From Notospermus geniculatus (taxonomy: Eukaryota > Nemertea > Pilidiophora > Heteronemertea > Lineidae), in assembly GCA_002633025.1 (NCBI GenBank), contig NMRB01000642.1:109242-173241 (forward strand): a stretch of 64,000 nt of DNA, written 5' to 3'. A model generated the notes under the pieces. The model did no database searches and was not told the origin of the DNA. It saw only the letters and a list, made by a program, of their open reading frames with translations. The position numbers were made by a program, and so were the translations under genes. Below, piece by piece: positions 33,733 to 51,393 of this stretch. Within the stretch, counting starts at the first letter, position 1. Every line of letters starts with the position of its first letter.

Positions 33733-34044
33733 TGTAACGTGCAACGTATTCACTGTCAACGTGGGGGATTTAATATAATCTTGCTTTATTCTCTTGCTTA
33801 TCGTACAAATATCCCTATCATGCACATCGTGCGGAAGCCATGCTTATCGAGACCACGCGGTCACTCTGGTCCTCTCTGCGCATGCCCAATTAGCTCAAAA
33901 TCCTATGGGGGTTACACACACGGGGGCCCTTAAAGGGGCACTGCGCTTATTNCCTCTCTGCGCATGCCCAATTGGCTCAAAATACTATGGGGGTTACACA
34001 CACGGGGGCCCTTAAAGGGGCACTGCGCTTATTCCAATACTACA
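33733..34044 (-). repeat. Solo LTR, subfamily B, with an internal join duplication
   Basis: Nearly identical to the LTR at 24715-24944 but longer because about 81 bp (33871-33951) is repeated after the single N at 33952 (33953-34033) with a few differences. No primer binding site or polypurine tract adjoins it; both sides are MITE or unrelated sequence, so it is solo or a join artefact. Confidence 0.75.
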
Positions 34045-34221
34045 CGACTGATTGGATCCTACTAGTTTTACTGAGTTGCTGAGTTTGTGATGCGTGCGCA
34101 GCGCGTACATCACCAGCGACTGATTACATCAGTTTCTTCCAGTTGCAAGTGTGATTTACACCTGGCTAATGGACGACTGCCCCGCTGACCATATTTCTCT
34201 CTTTTTCCTTTCATTTCGCAG

Positions 34222-34323
34222 GTTCAACTCGTCCAGTCCGTCATCGACGGCGTCGAACTTTTGATAGAGCTGGAGAAAACACTTGAGAAGGGCAAATCAA
34301 TCAACAAGATGATCCCACGTTAA
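34222..34323 (+). CDS. Terminal coding exon of an unidentified plus-strand gene
   Basis: After a strong polypyrimidine acceptor (CTTTTTCCTTTCATTTCGCAG) an open exon encodes VQLVQSVIDGVELLIELEKT then LEKGKSINKMIPR and ends in TAA. It is amphipathic, probably helical. AATAAA follows at 34441. I do not recognise the protein. No upstream exon is visible in the 170 bp between this acceptor and the solo LTR, so the rest lies beyond the retroelement block or in another contig. A 28-bp direct duplication (AAATCAATCAACAAGATG, then ATCCCACGTT) spans the stop codon. Confidence 0.5.
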   Translation, partial: VQLVQSVIDGVELLIELEKTLEKGKSINKMIPR

Positions 34324-34491
34324 ATCAATCAACAAGATGATCCCACGTTAGAGTGCTAAATCCCTGCCAGTTATGACTGAAATTTCTGTGATATACACTT
34401 GTATTCCACTCAAAGTTTAGAAAAGATACAGACAATCAAAAATAAATAATTGCATTTGTTTTAAAAAAATGAATATCGTTTAATAATTTAG

Positions 34492-34961
34492 TTAAAGCCA
34501 CACTGTATTGAATAGACTATATCACTCCAAAAGAGTGCAGCACCTGACGGGGCCAGCGTCATGACGTCCCGCATGTCATTTCATGATGTCTTGAGGGGAG
34601 ACGAAAAAAAATCAGATTGTTTCACGACGTCATGATCGCTGAAACAACTGGATTTTTTTCGAGTCACGTGGCGTTCTGAAATGACGTGCGGGACATCATG
34701 ACGTTGCCCCGTTACGTGCTGCACTCTTTCGGAGTGATAGAATCTATTCAAAAAGTGCTCACATCCTCCAATGTTAGTCTAGTGTAAAATGTGAAATACA
34801 TTTAGAGCTCTGCCTGCAGTTTTTTCAATGCGTGCTGAAAACTAAGTCTTGATTCTTTTAAGTACGTATCAGGTAAGCATTTTGGGCTATAACTTAGACC
34901 TCTACCTGCATTCTCCTAACACTTTGAAAACACTGTAAAATTCAATACAGAGGGGCTTTAA
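34492..34961. mobile_element. TTAA-bounded inverted-repeat element with a nested element
   Basis: The outer ends are TTAAAGCCACACTGTATTG and, inverted, CAATACAGAGGGGCTTTAA. Nested inside, about 34509-34750, is a second inverted repeat (TATCACTCCAAAAGAGTGCAG; CTGCACTCTTTCGGAGTGATA) whose arms include GACGTCAT-like CRE words. No coding capacity. Confidence 0.65.
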
Positions 34962-34999
34962 CATTGATTGCAATGCAGATAAGATGTGCTTCCATTGAC

Positions 35000-35179
35000 T
35001 TAAGGCGCCTCTCTACGTGAGAGTTTTCTCGCAGAAGTTGGCTCACAATGGGCAATTCACCATTGTTTGTTTTCTCACGGCTTACGCTGGGACCAATGAC
35101 ATAAACAACTGCTCGCAGTTGAGTTGCCCATAGAGAGCTAACTTGCGCGAGAAAACTTGCACGTGGAGAGGCGCCTTAA
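35000..35179. mobile_element. TTAA-bounded inverted-repeat element
   Basis: TTAAGGCGCCTCTCTACGTG at the left is matched by CACGTGGAGAGGCGCCTTAA at the right. The arms continue with GAGAAAACT/AGTTTTCTC and TTGCCCAT/ATGGGCAA. TTAA lies at both edges (35000-35003 and 35176-35179). Confidence 0.7.
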
Positions 35180-35306
35180 AGCAAATGGCTCGCGGGGTTA
35201 GTTGTGGCGCCATGACAGTTGGTCCTCGATATCAAACGCCATTTTGAGAAAAAGGCGAAAGAAGGATTTTAGTTTAATGGAAAATCCATTAGACAGCCAA
35301 ACTTCA

Positions 35307-36296
35307 GGGCCCGTATGCACCAACGTGGATAAACCTTAGATTAGGCTTGAACTAGGTTTAAGTATGGTTTAAAAACTTAATCCGCCTGCACCAACAAGGA
35401 TTAACTTTTATCCGGTGTTTAAACCACAGATTATTCTAAACCAGCCAAGGGGTAGGTTTAAACTTGGATTACGACATTTTTGAAGAAGTGACTGAAGTGA
35501 CAAGATGGACTGGATCAACGCTTTGACAATTTTCAACGNAACTTGGATTACGACATTTTTGAAGAAGTGACTGAAGTGACAAGATGGACTGGATCAACGC
35601 TTTGACAATTTTCAACGGCCAGAACGGCTGAGTTGAGATAGGAGCAATCCGATGGAGGAGTTTAGACATGGTGATTTCCACAAAAGATACCGCTTCACCA
35701 AGGAGAACGTTTTGCTCATTTTGGATTAGATGGAATAAGAGATTACACCCAACTCCAGCAGGAACGCTGCTGTTTCACCAATTAACAGGCTTTTACTCAC
35801 GCTACGATTTTACGCCACAGGTCATTTCCAGATGACAGATTGTGATCTTGCAGGTGTTCGCCAGATTAGGCCTACAGTCAGCCGGATAGTGAAATATGTG
35901 TCCCAAGCAATTGCTCGGCAGAGGGTAGATTAAACTTGGATTAAGTCATTTTTGCCAGAGCATATTACAATGAAATCGTGTTCACAGGGTGTGACCTAAT
36001 CATTGGTAATAGCCATTTGTGTTATGAAATTGGTTCAACCATGGATGAACCATGGACAACTTAATCTGTGGTTTAACTAGGTTGGTGCAGGACGGTACCG
36101 CGTGACGGCCCAGTCTGGTAATAGCCATTTGTGTTATGAAATTGGTTCAACCATGGATGAACCATGGACAACTTAATCTGTGGTTTAACTAGGTTGGTGC
36201 AGGATCAAGTTCGGATGATTTAATCCACGCTTAATCCATGATTAGTAAGTCTAGGTTTAAGCCAAATTTTAAACCACTTTGGTGCATACGGGCCCA
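35307..36296 (+). mobile_element. Decayed PIF/Harbinger element (HARBI1-like N-terminal remnant)
   Basis: Termini GGCCCGTATGCACCAAC and, inverted, TTGGTGCATACGGGCC, bounded on both sides by CAG, as expected for a 3-bp target duplication. Between about 35460 and 35930 the + strand, read across frames, carries the N-terminal region of a Harbinger nuclease: FHKRYRFTKENVL-like, LTLRFYATGHFQMTD-like and VSQAIARQ-like segments. Frameshifts and stops make it a pseudogene, and the catalytic part is absent. An exact 78-bp repeat around the single N (35461-35538, 35540-35617) is probably a join artefact. An 88-bp internal repeat (36003 and 36115) adjoins the right end. Confidence 0.75.
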
Positions 36297-36812
36297 GAGG
36301 CGTATTCTGGAAAATCTGCCACTTTGAAATCAATGTGAATAGTACAAAATGTACATTTTGACCGACTGAATTTGAAAATGTCATTACCGGTAATCCATTT
36401 TAACCGATTTTTAATGGAACCTCGTCCCCAGGTTCACTTTCGCATGTGTGCACAGGTTTTGTCTACGACTGGAGCACGGCTTTGCCTGGAGGCTAGATTC
36501 ACTCTCTATGGGAGGTACCATCAAAAATCAAAACAAACCCCGTGAGCCATTTGCTTTAACTGATGTTTCATGACCGTTGTGTTATTACAAACTTTACTCA
36601 GTTGTGACCCGTTGTGTTCATTCGCTGATGTTGTTATTAATGGTGTCATTTTCATTGTGAAATTTACATTTCCGTCCATTTTAATACATTCAGAGTGTAC
36701 CGGGTAGTAAATAATATTTATTTAACTTCTTTTTCTTTTTTTCTTTAACCTTTAGCATCAGGGTGATTGATGAATTTTGTAATAAGCGTTCAGTGTGTTT
36801 ATAATATCCGAT

Positions 36813-37188
36813 TTAAAGGGAGACATGCGAAAAATATTGCCCGGCGGGCACAAGTTGTCTGAGTTGTAGCGCCGTCTGTTAATACATGGTGACACTATGC
36901 TATATCACAGGCGCCTGTAGAGCTATCAGTGAGTTTCGAACACTTTTCTAACCAAACGTATCTAAAAAACACAACACGTATCTAAAACACACCACGAGCT
37001 CATAAATTCGTGAGCTCGGGGTGTGTTTTTACAAACTAGTGTTTTTCGGTTAGATACATGTTCCAAGCTCACTAATAGCTCTACAGGGGCCTGTGATATA
37101 GCGTAGTGTCACCGTGTATTAACAGACGGCGCTACAACTCAGACAACTTGTGCCCGCCGGGCAATATTTTTCGCATGTCTCCCTTTAA
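36813..37188. mobile_element. 376-bp foldback element with long arms
   Basis: A nearly perfect palindrome: TTAAAGGGAGACATGCG at the left and CGCATGTCTCCCTTTAA at the right, with arms of about 150 bp. The centre repeats ACACACCACGAGCTC in both orientations. TTAA lies at both ends. Non-coding. Confidence 0.75.
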
Positions 37189-37529
37189 CGTCTAATCTTT
37201 TTATGAAATTACACTCATATGACTATGAGTGTCTTTTCATGACTGCATTGATATCATTGCAGAACCCATTTAATTAATCATTCCTCTGGTTGCTTAGTGA
37301 TTTCAGGAAATAACACAATGGCTTGTGGGCAAATGATACCAAAATATTTGCGAACCTGTTGATGCGGGTGAGAAAAACCCGAAACATTTGTTCCGGAACA
37401 GCGTTTTTTGACAACCATCATGTTAAATGTTTGTGTGGCGGTCTAGGTAGGAAAACCCGTAGGATGTCGCTGAATAATCAACAAGCGCTGTCAGATTGCC
37501 TGTGGCGTGCATTGATATGCTACTGTTTA

Positions 37530-37700
37530 CCACACTTGACACTAGATGGCGTTATCTTCTATAACACCACTAGCGCAGGTGCTAGATTTCCATCTTGAAA
37601 GTAGTGCAGATTACTACATTTTGGTAAAGGTTTTTAACCATCGTGAACAGGCCAGCCGTGTCACCGCCAACCCAGTGGCATCTACGCTAAATGATAGATG
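37530..37700. repeat. Diverged copy of the CACTAGAGGGCG repeat
   Basis: CTTGACACTAGATGGCGTT and later words (GTTGAAAAG, AGTGCAG, CATCGTGAAC) match the repeats near 53261 and 56601 in the same order. From 37200 to 39560 no gene, RNA or other strong structure is visible. Confidence 0.45.
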
Positions 37701-39562
37701 ATGTTGAAAAGTGGTGCTGTTGGGTTCAAGGCGAATATTTTCAGACTAAAAGGACTTCGTGTTGATAACAAGTGGTATTAGAAATGAACTGAATACTAAT
37801 TAGAAAGAATTGTGCGATTAGGCCGACCGAACTATTTCTACATGCGCGCCGGCAAAATCCAAAATGGCGGCCTTCCACCTACGCTAGTGGTGAAATGAGG
37901 CACGATATTTCGCCGCTAGTGTCAAGTGTGACTGTTTACCTGTTATGTAGTACCGGTACATTTCAGCTATTGAAATGTGCGGGTTCACCAAGGCCATTAA
38001 CACTTTCCTCAAATGCGACATCCGACGGGTTTCCTAGACCACCTCACATTTGTTGGCGATGTTTTTTTTTGTCTGTGTGCAGGTGACGTTCAAAATTTGT
38101 TGACCGTGTGGGGATAATCTGTGAAACATTTTCTGGTCATAACCTATCGTCACCGGTGCTGAAGTCATGTGATAATAGCTACGGTTACACCTGTTCAAAA
38201 TACCCGTGTTTTTCCAGTACGCGTGTCAAACCCCTGTGTACAAAAAGCCCGGCAAGAGGTCACACTACAGCGACAGGTGCTCTGCATGCTCCGACTCTTC
38301 GGTCAGTTCTGTATTTTTATTGGCACACATTGTTGAAGGCGCGAAAACGAGGTCACTTTAAGGCCAAAAAAAAATTGTCTGTTTCTTGTCCAGCAACTCA
38401 GCGAAAATTGAGGTGGGCATGCGAATTTTTTTTTTATTTTCAAATAATTTTTTTCCGGATGGGGGGAAATACCACCAGCAAACTATCTCTCTACATGTTT
38501 AAAGCACAGATTTCATGAAAAATAAAGATGATTTCAAGTGATGAAACATTTCTGTGCATTTTATAGAAGGTGCTGCGTAAGCAAAGTGGGAAAATTTGAA
38601 ATTGGTGAGAAAAAAATTTTCGATGCGGAGGGTCTGGGAATGACGCGAGCGTGGACAAGAAACAAATACTTTATTTTTTTGGCCTAATGGCTGCACCATC
38701 TCATCTGTAGCCATGCTAAGAACTAACCAAAACATGGGGATTTTGAGGTCACACTACATGAATTTCTCCTCACCAGACCCGAGGTTCGAAAACAACGGCG
38801 AGCTTGCCGTGTTTCAAAAACCCGTGTTTTCAGACACAGGTTTCTTGAAGCCCGGAAATTCACAGGTGTGTGACCACAAAAACCCAGGGTAAAGTCACAA
38901 TAATGAATACGTCAAACTGAAGAAATGACGTCGGGTCATGGCATCACATGACGTGAAGTTTGAAAGCGCAGGTCATTACCAACTACGCGTAACCAATGGT
39001 TATTATATTGTTTTCATTGGTCAAACGCCCGTCCTGTGCGGATGACTGGTTAAAAGTCTGTGGTCTGCCAGTACAGGGTCAAAAACATTGTTTTGCACTT
39101 GGTTTGACTTTTGTCCATTGTGTGTGCGTACCTTCACTCATGCACCAGTAGCTATTGCAACCCATGATTTATTCAACCATCTAAAAAACGAGAAACGCCC
39201 CATTAGCTAAGTACATTGATTTCTACGGCATCCTTGCTATAATATTTATCCTCAACGAACCAACACAATAAATGCCCATTAAAAACAGTTCATTTATTTG
39301 AAATTCAACTTTATGATGACGGCCAACTATTGTTATATCAATCTGTACAACATTACAACTTGTCACATTGTTACATGATTGGCCATGTTTTATATTGATG
39401 TATTGTTTTCCGATAAAAAACTTAACAACTAGGTTAATGGACCATCTAAAACAAAATGTTCTTGGGTTGAAAACATGACAGGCTCATTAAGGGAGGGGAA
39501 CTTGAGCCATTGGCTCAAGTAGAGTTTACCATTCCATAAATTCAACTGCCACCTATTATCAC

Positions 39563-39694
39563 ATAAGGCTTCCTTTACGTAAAAGTATACGGTGTACGAA
39601 AACGCCGGTTTAACAAAGGCTTCGAATGGATTCATGACCGTGAAGCCATTGTTAACCGGCGTTTTTGTACCGTATACTTCTATAGGAAGCCTAA
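39563..39694. mobile_element. 132-bp hairpin element
   Basis: TAAGGCTTCCTTTACGTAAA at the left and TTCTATAGGAAGCCTA at the right. The arms share GTATACGGT.GTACGAAAACG and GCCGGTT.AACAA, leaving only a short loop. It directly abuts the next element. Confidence 0.65.
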
Positions 39695-39938
39695 AGCATG
39701 GCGCACACGTCACGAGTGATTTTTTGAGCGATTTTCTAGGCGACTAGCCTTGCGACTACAGGAGCGACTGAACATATTTTTTGTTTTTTTTTACTCGTTT
39801 GCGACAAATGCTTCACTGGGAGATCAGTGATGTCGCGGATGACATCACTGATCGACCTCAAAGGTAATTATCGCATGCGACCAAGTAGTCGCATCAGTAG
39901 TCGCCCCCATTTTAGTCGCTCGTGTGCGCCATGCTTAA
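39691..39938. mobile_element. TWAA-bounded inverted-repeat element
   Basis: CTAAAGCATGGCGCACACG at the left, CGTGTGCGCCATGCTTAA at the right. The interior is rich in GCGACTA/TAGTCGC words and contains the inverted pair GATCAGTGATGTC/GACATCACTGATC. Confidence 0.65.
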
Positions 39939-40110
39939 GGAATACGTTTTATGACAAGCATACGACATGCAGGAGGCCAATGTCGGCAGGAGTCAAATGA
40001 TATGGTTTAAAAATAAGAGTTACCGGTATACATAACACAGAATGATTTACAGTCCAAAAAAAGGCATGGTCATGGGTTAACAATTGATACCTGTGTCATA
40101 CTGTTCATTC

Positions 40111-40379
40111 TTGCAAGAGTTCGCCTGCCCTAGCAAGCAGCAAATTAAGCAGCCTGTCAAGGACATTGTCAGACACAAAACTGTGATTTGTCAGGTGCCA
40201 CTAATTTAGTGCCTGTCATGATGACAGGCACAAATTACAGGGTTTTTACTGCAATAATCCATTACAAGGCAGGCACCGAATCTGTGTTGGCAGACACCAA
40301 AATACATGTAAACTGGTCTGCCACTTTGTCAGATGCCTTTCAAAACACTACTTTGCTGCTTGCCTAGGCAACTCTGCAA
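40111..40379. mobile_element. 269-bp inverted-repeat element
   Basis: TTGCAAGAGTTCGCCTGCCC, then TAGCAAGCAGCAAA, is matched at the right by TTTGCTGCTTGCCTAGGCAA, then CTCTGCAA. Internal words GTCAGACAC, TGTCAGGTGCC and GCCTGTCATGATGACAGGC form further hairpins. Non-coding. Confidence 0.6.
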
Positions 40380-40412
40380 TGAAAAACTTTGGTATTTGTA
40401 TAAGTCTAAGTA

Positions 40413-40741
40413 CAGGGTTCCTCCACCAGACGGCTGTAAAATTTCATGGACCTTTTGAGGACTTTCATGGTATCAAATATGTAAAATTTAATGACTTACA
40501 CAGAAGCCGGGCCATGTGTACCGGCGTCCGCGCCCGGCTTTTACTCTTTCATGACAGAAAGAAATTAACGAGACAATGTAAAAAACACCGGAAATTTGAT
40601 TTTCAAGACTGAACATTTTATTTTTTAAGGACTTTTGTGGACTTCATAGAATTTTCTCAATATTTATGGACTTTCAAGGCCTTATTTAAGCATTTTATAT
40701 TCTTGGACTTTCATGGTTTTAAAGGACCTGGAGGAACCCTG
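40413..40741 (+). mobile_element. CAGGGTTCCTCC element, copy 1, with 5-bp TSD
   Basis: A 329-bp element with termini CAGGGTTCCTCC and GGAGGAACCCTG, flanked on both sides by AAGTA. It is full of TTTCATGG, GGACTTTC and GGACTTTTGTGG words. A second copy in the opposite orientation lies at 52620-52958, also with a 5-bp duplication. CAGGG termini suggest a non-autonomous hAT-like transposon. Confidence 0.8.
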
Positions 40742-40748
40742 AAGTAGG

Positions 40749-41150
40749 GTCCCACTGGCGACTTTTCCCCACGACAAGGGGCGAATCTGAAGTCTGTGAT
40801 ATTCCCTCGACAAGCTGCAATATTTAGCATTTGCAGTTTTTCGCGAATTGTCAACTAGTCGCTGATTGGTCGAACACTCGCAGGCCTAGACGAAGTAGAC
40901 ATGGGTGGTCGTAGATGGGACTCGTAGCTACTCGAGGTTACTCTCCCATAACCAAGACCTACGATCCTGTACGACTATGTATGACATGGGGTGCGACTAT
41001 ATACGAGATAACTTCGACTAAAATTTTGTCGCGGGCAAATTTTCAACTTTTTGAATTTTTTTCTGCGAACATAGACGACAGTCCGAGAACTGTTACGAGG
41101 CGCTACGAATTTTCATTTCTCCCTTGTCGCAGGCCAAAATTCGCCAGTGG
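40749..41150. mobile_element. CCCACTGGCGA element, copy 1
   Basis: GTCCCACTGGCGACTTTTCC, then CCACGACAAGGGGCGAATCTG at the left; TTGTCGCAGGCCAAAATTCG, then CCAGTGG at the right. A shorter relative is nested at 62947-63148. The interior has TTTAGCATT, ACATAGACGACAG and TACGA words in both copies. Non-coding. Confidence 0.65.
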
Positions 41151-41812
41151 ATACGCCTATAAAGAAATTTGCAATTGGTGAATCGGAAGGGCCAACTAAC
41201 TTGTGTAAGAAAACTCACATGGAGAGGCACCTTCACTGACAAACCTTTCCAAATCCAAAATACAGCCCACCACATCATCAACTAAATGACTCAGGCATTC
41301 TTTATAGTGTTTTTTATTGGAGGGTGTCCCAAACTGGAATGAAATCTAGGCCACTCCTCACCCTCTGACTTGGTAAGAAATAACAGTCAAGGCCGCCCCT
41401 CCCCCTCAGGGGTCAACCATACCGCATGCTCGTTCCAATTTTTTCGGGGAAAAACACTTAAAATAGGGGTTCTTTAAATGAAAGGGGTGGAAAATTTCCC
41501 TTGGTTCCTTTCATAAGGGCTCCTTTTCAAACTCAGGAACAAGCATATGTGTACCCTAAAATTAAGGACTGGGGGGGGGGCAGTCAAGTCAGTTGCCACC
41601 CTCTCAACATGTACAAACTTCACTTGGCAGTCATGTCAACAGTTTTTCCGCCAGAGGGGGGATATGCCCCCCTTAAAAAGTCAAATTTTGTGTTTTTGGC
41701 CAAGAATTCTGTCACATTTTCTCTTTATCCCCCCTCAAAAAAATTCCTGGCAGAAACACTGGTCAAGAAAAAAATGATTTTTTTACAAAAAAACAACAGA
41801 TCTTAGACTTCA

Positions 41813-47856
<6,044 letters not shown>

Positions 47857-48112
47857 TTTGACTGGGTTATGTCAGATTCTCAGAATTGGTTTGGGATTTT
47901 TATAAAACAGCTGTTTTTGTGGTGCAAAGTGAATGGAAAATGAGAAAGGCAGCCATGCTCAAATAGAATACGTGGCTGTCGCAAAAGGTGTTGACAACAT
48001 GTTTATTCCAGATATATTCTAATATTTCACGAGTATTTCATGAAAATCTATGTATTTTGTAATTTGTTAGTATCAATGTTTTAATTAAATAATGAAAATT
48101 GTTAACCTATGC

Positions 48113-48440
48113 CGTGTTCGGAAAGCTTCCCCGAGGAAATTTCTTCCCCGAGCTTCGGGGAATGTGAGCATGCCCAGTGAAGGCAAATTTCCGAACGATA
48201 TTTGCCCTTCCTCGGGGAAAGGTACTACTGTGGGTTGCAGGCGTGAAATGTTCCGCGTTTAGCCAATCAGCATGTCGGATTGGAAAGAAAACGAAATGCA
48301 TGCCGGGAGTTTCCCCAAGTGAGCGACTCGGCGAGTCGCTCACTTCGGCCAGGCTCGAGGAAGCCCTGGCAGTCTTCCAAATACCTTAGCGAACGCTCTC
48401 CCGCTTCCCCGAGCCTCCCCGAGGAAGCTTTCCGAACACG
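48113..48440. mobile_element. 328-bp inverted-repeat element upstream of GPR180
   Basis: CGTGTTCGGAAAGCTTCCCC, then GAGG, at the left; CCTCCCCGAGGAAGCTTTCC, then GAACACG, at the right. CCCCGAG words recur inside. It starts about 260 bp upstream of the GPR180 ATG, so it may lie in the promoter region. 48450-49680 contains no recognised gene. Confidence 0.65.
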
Positions 48441-49684
48441 CTACTAGTTAAAAAATTTAATGCTGCAAAATGTGGAAAATTATAAAATACGGAATAAATT
48501 TCAGTCTGTTCCGAAACGATGAAAGCTTTAGAAATTTAAAGCTCAAGATATTGAAAAGATAGCGCAGTTATTGCAATTATACAAACACGAATAGATTATA
48601 GATTACAATTTTTGTTATAATTGTTCAAAAAATGTGAATTTTTATGATATTTTTGAATTTATCGTTTCATTGTGATCTGCATTTTTGGGTAGGCCTACTG
48701 CGGAAGTAAAATCAAAGATGGCCGACCCTGAAGAAATTGGGCGGAAAAGGTGCATAAAATTTCGTTTTTCTCATCGAAAACAGAAAATAATCGTTTCATT
48801 TCACCAACAGAAATCCGCAGTTAAATAAATGGAATGTTAAGAATAGACAAAGCTTTGTGAAAGTTGTGTAATTGAACAAATATAGCGTGGGCTTGTTTAA
48901 TTTGTTCGTAAAAAATCATGAAAAGATGAAGCCAGTGCAAGCAGTGCCGCAGTGCATGCGGTGGTGATGCACTGCATGCAGCCAGTGCATTGCATTGCAT
49001 AGTGCATAGGACACAAGGAGTACATCATCATCAATCCTCATGTATGTCACATCAGGCCCAGGGCTCAAAGTTGCGACCAAATTGGTCGCATTTGCAGGGT
49101 TCTCGCCAGGCCAAATCAGCATGTCGCTGCGACACGCTGCCGACCGCCGAACGCAAAACGCGACAAGCTGTTGAAATCCGCGACAACAGAGAAAATTCTC
49201 TTCGTAGGGTGGAAGATGCGATCATAATGAATCATCTCAACCCCTGATTGGCTCAGAATCTGCATAAATAAATTAGTATTCGACCCACTCATGTCAACAA
49301 GACATCGTAGCTCGATGATTGGTCAGCTGGCTACTTTCACATGAACAGATGCGTGATCATCCCGAACTGGCAAATCACGTTGTGCCGTTCGAAGCGCCGT
49401 AAGATGGCGTGTCATATTGACCCGGTTTTCATGAATACCATGAAATGCATTACTTGGAACAGTCGTGCCCTCACACTGCGGAAGGATACCCACCGCAGTA
49501 CCTGCTTATTCCGTTGAGTAAACAGGCTGCGTAAAGCATTGCTAAGTGTGACAATGTGAGGGATAATGCTTGTTCCCTGTTCATTTTCGTCACTTGAGGA
49601 ATCTCATACTCATCTGAGTTGTCATCCTTCTTGGGAAAATGATACACTGTCAAAGTTCAGTGACCCTCTTGTGCTATACTAAGC

Positions 49685-50198
49685 AGCTAGGACTTTTCTG
49701 CCGATCGGGAAAAACATCCTGATCAGGCTGTTCCTCCCAAACAAGCTGTTTTCACACCATCTGATTTGGCAGANGGGCTTTTTTTTTACCCGGGGACGTT
49801 TTGGTTGACCCGGGGACGTTTCGACTCGGGGACGTTCCGACCTGGGGACGTTTCGACTGGTAAGCGGCCCTACCCTATGTATAAAAAATGATGTTCCAAA
49901 CAAAATTTTTGTTCTCAAGTTCAGAGTTGAAAATTAACAAAATAAGCAAGGGATCATGCTAATTTTGATATATATTTCATTGTTAGTCAAATAATAACCA
50001 ATTCCAGCATTAAAATCATCTGGATGGGATTGGATTATAAAGAAATGGCCAAATAGGCCTAACTGACGTAGCAGACATGCAACAGGAAGTGACTGTCACT
50101 GAGCATGCTCAGTGTACTCCCTGGGCATCAAAACAGCTTGATCAGGCTGTAACATCCAAAATCGGATGTTTTTCCCGATCGGCAGAAAAGTCCTAGCT
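49685..50198. mobile_element. Inverted-repeat element around a single-N join
   Basis: AGCTAGGACTTTTCTGCCGA, then TCGGGAAAAACATCC and CTGATCAGGCTG, at the left are matched in reverse by CAGCTTGATCAGGCTG, GGATGTTTTTCCCGATCGGC and AGAAAAGTCCTAGCT at the right. A single N at 49774 is followed by reiterated GGGGACGTTTCGAC words. Confidence 0.6.
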
Positions 50199-50222
50199 GA
50201 TTATGCATCCCCTCTGTAGGCC

Positions 50223-51337
50223 GGGTAGTTATTAAGTACGGAACGGAACGGAACGGAATCCTGGTTGCAAACGGAATGTAAAATACGGACTGACCCTGAA
50301 GCTGGAACGGAATAAAGTTGATCTTCATTTCATTTCAAATGGACAGTGCCGTGCTGTTATATGTTGGTTCGTTCTATCATGTTTCTGTGAGCTCAACTCT
50401 AAGGTCTTGCCAATGTATGTGTTGGTGTAGTGCTTTTGTGGTGGGTTCGATTCTGTACTGGCCGTGATTTTTATTGGGATGGGGTAGGCCTTCCCTACCA
50501 GGGTGACCGCCAAGACCCAAGAATCAAATCAACCACTGAAGCAATACGCCATCCCAATGGCAAAAAGGAATTCCATATTAACCCCAACACAGACTCGAAC
50601 CCACGACAAAAGCACTTCCCCAACAAAGTAAACGGCACGACCCAATAACTGAGCTTAATATACCAACATGACAGAACGAACCCACCATCACAACACAGCG
50701 CTATTCATAAGATTAGCTCTCTTCGTTCCAGTTTACAGCTCAGTTCGGGTCATTTCCAATATCGGGAACGTGTCCGAATTCGGAATCCCAAGTCCCGGAT
50801 GTTTATGAAATCGGAAACGTTTCTGACCACGTGACGACCATGTCCACTGCTCACCAACCTTCCCTCACCGTCATGATATGGCCTTCCTGTATCAAATGCT
50901 TTGAAATAAATGAACAAAACATGATTTATTCATTTAATAATTGTTTACAACCAACAATATGTCCATCAAAACGGATCAGAGGTGGAATATGAAGAAAGCC
51001 ACAGCTATTCCAAAGAACTTACGCCGGCTATCAAAACCTTACGCCGTGAAAGTTTAGATAGGATTCAGAGCCACCTATTGGCACACAGAAACAACTCCCG
51101 ATCGTTGATTCAGACCCCCCGATTCGGTTTTTAAATTGAAGTTTCCGATTTCGGAAATGGTTGACGATTCGAATATCGGGAACGTTCCCAAAATCAGAAA
51201 CAATAATGTTTCCGAATTCGGACACGTTCTGACGTTCCCGATATTGGAAATGACCCGAACTGAGCTCGGTCCGTCTTTTACATTCCGTTTGCAACCAGGA
51301 TTCCGTTCCGTTCCATTCCGTACTTAATAACTACCCC
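50223..51337. mobile_element. 1.1-kb foldback with nested inverted repeats
   Basis: Outer arms: GGGTAGTTATTAAGTACGGA, then ACGGAACGGAATCCTGGTTG, matched by CAACCAGGATTCCGTTCCGT and CCGTACTTAATAACTACCC. Nested inside, GTTCGGGTCATTTCCAATAT at about 50745 pairs with ATATTGGAAATGACCCGAAC ending near 51261. Non-coding. Confidence 0.7.
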
Positions 51338-51393
51338 TGTAGGCCTAGTAGGCCTAGGCCACAGGCCCCTGAAGCCTAGTTAACGGGATTATC

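Noticed and set aside
33479-33740. CRISPR-like array
   Set aside because: The repeated units are palindromic MITE copies in alternating orientation without regular spacers, in an animal genome.
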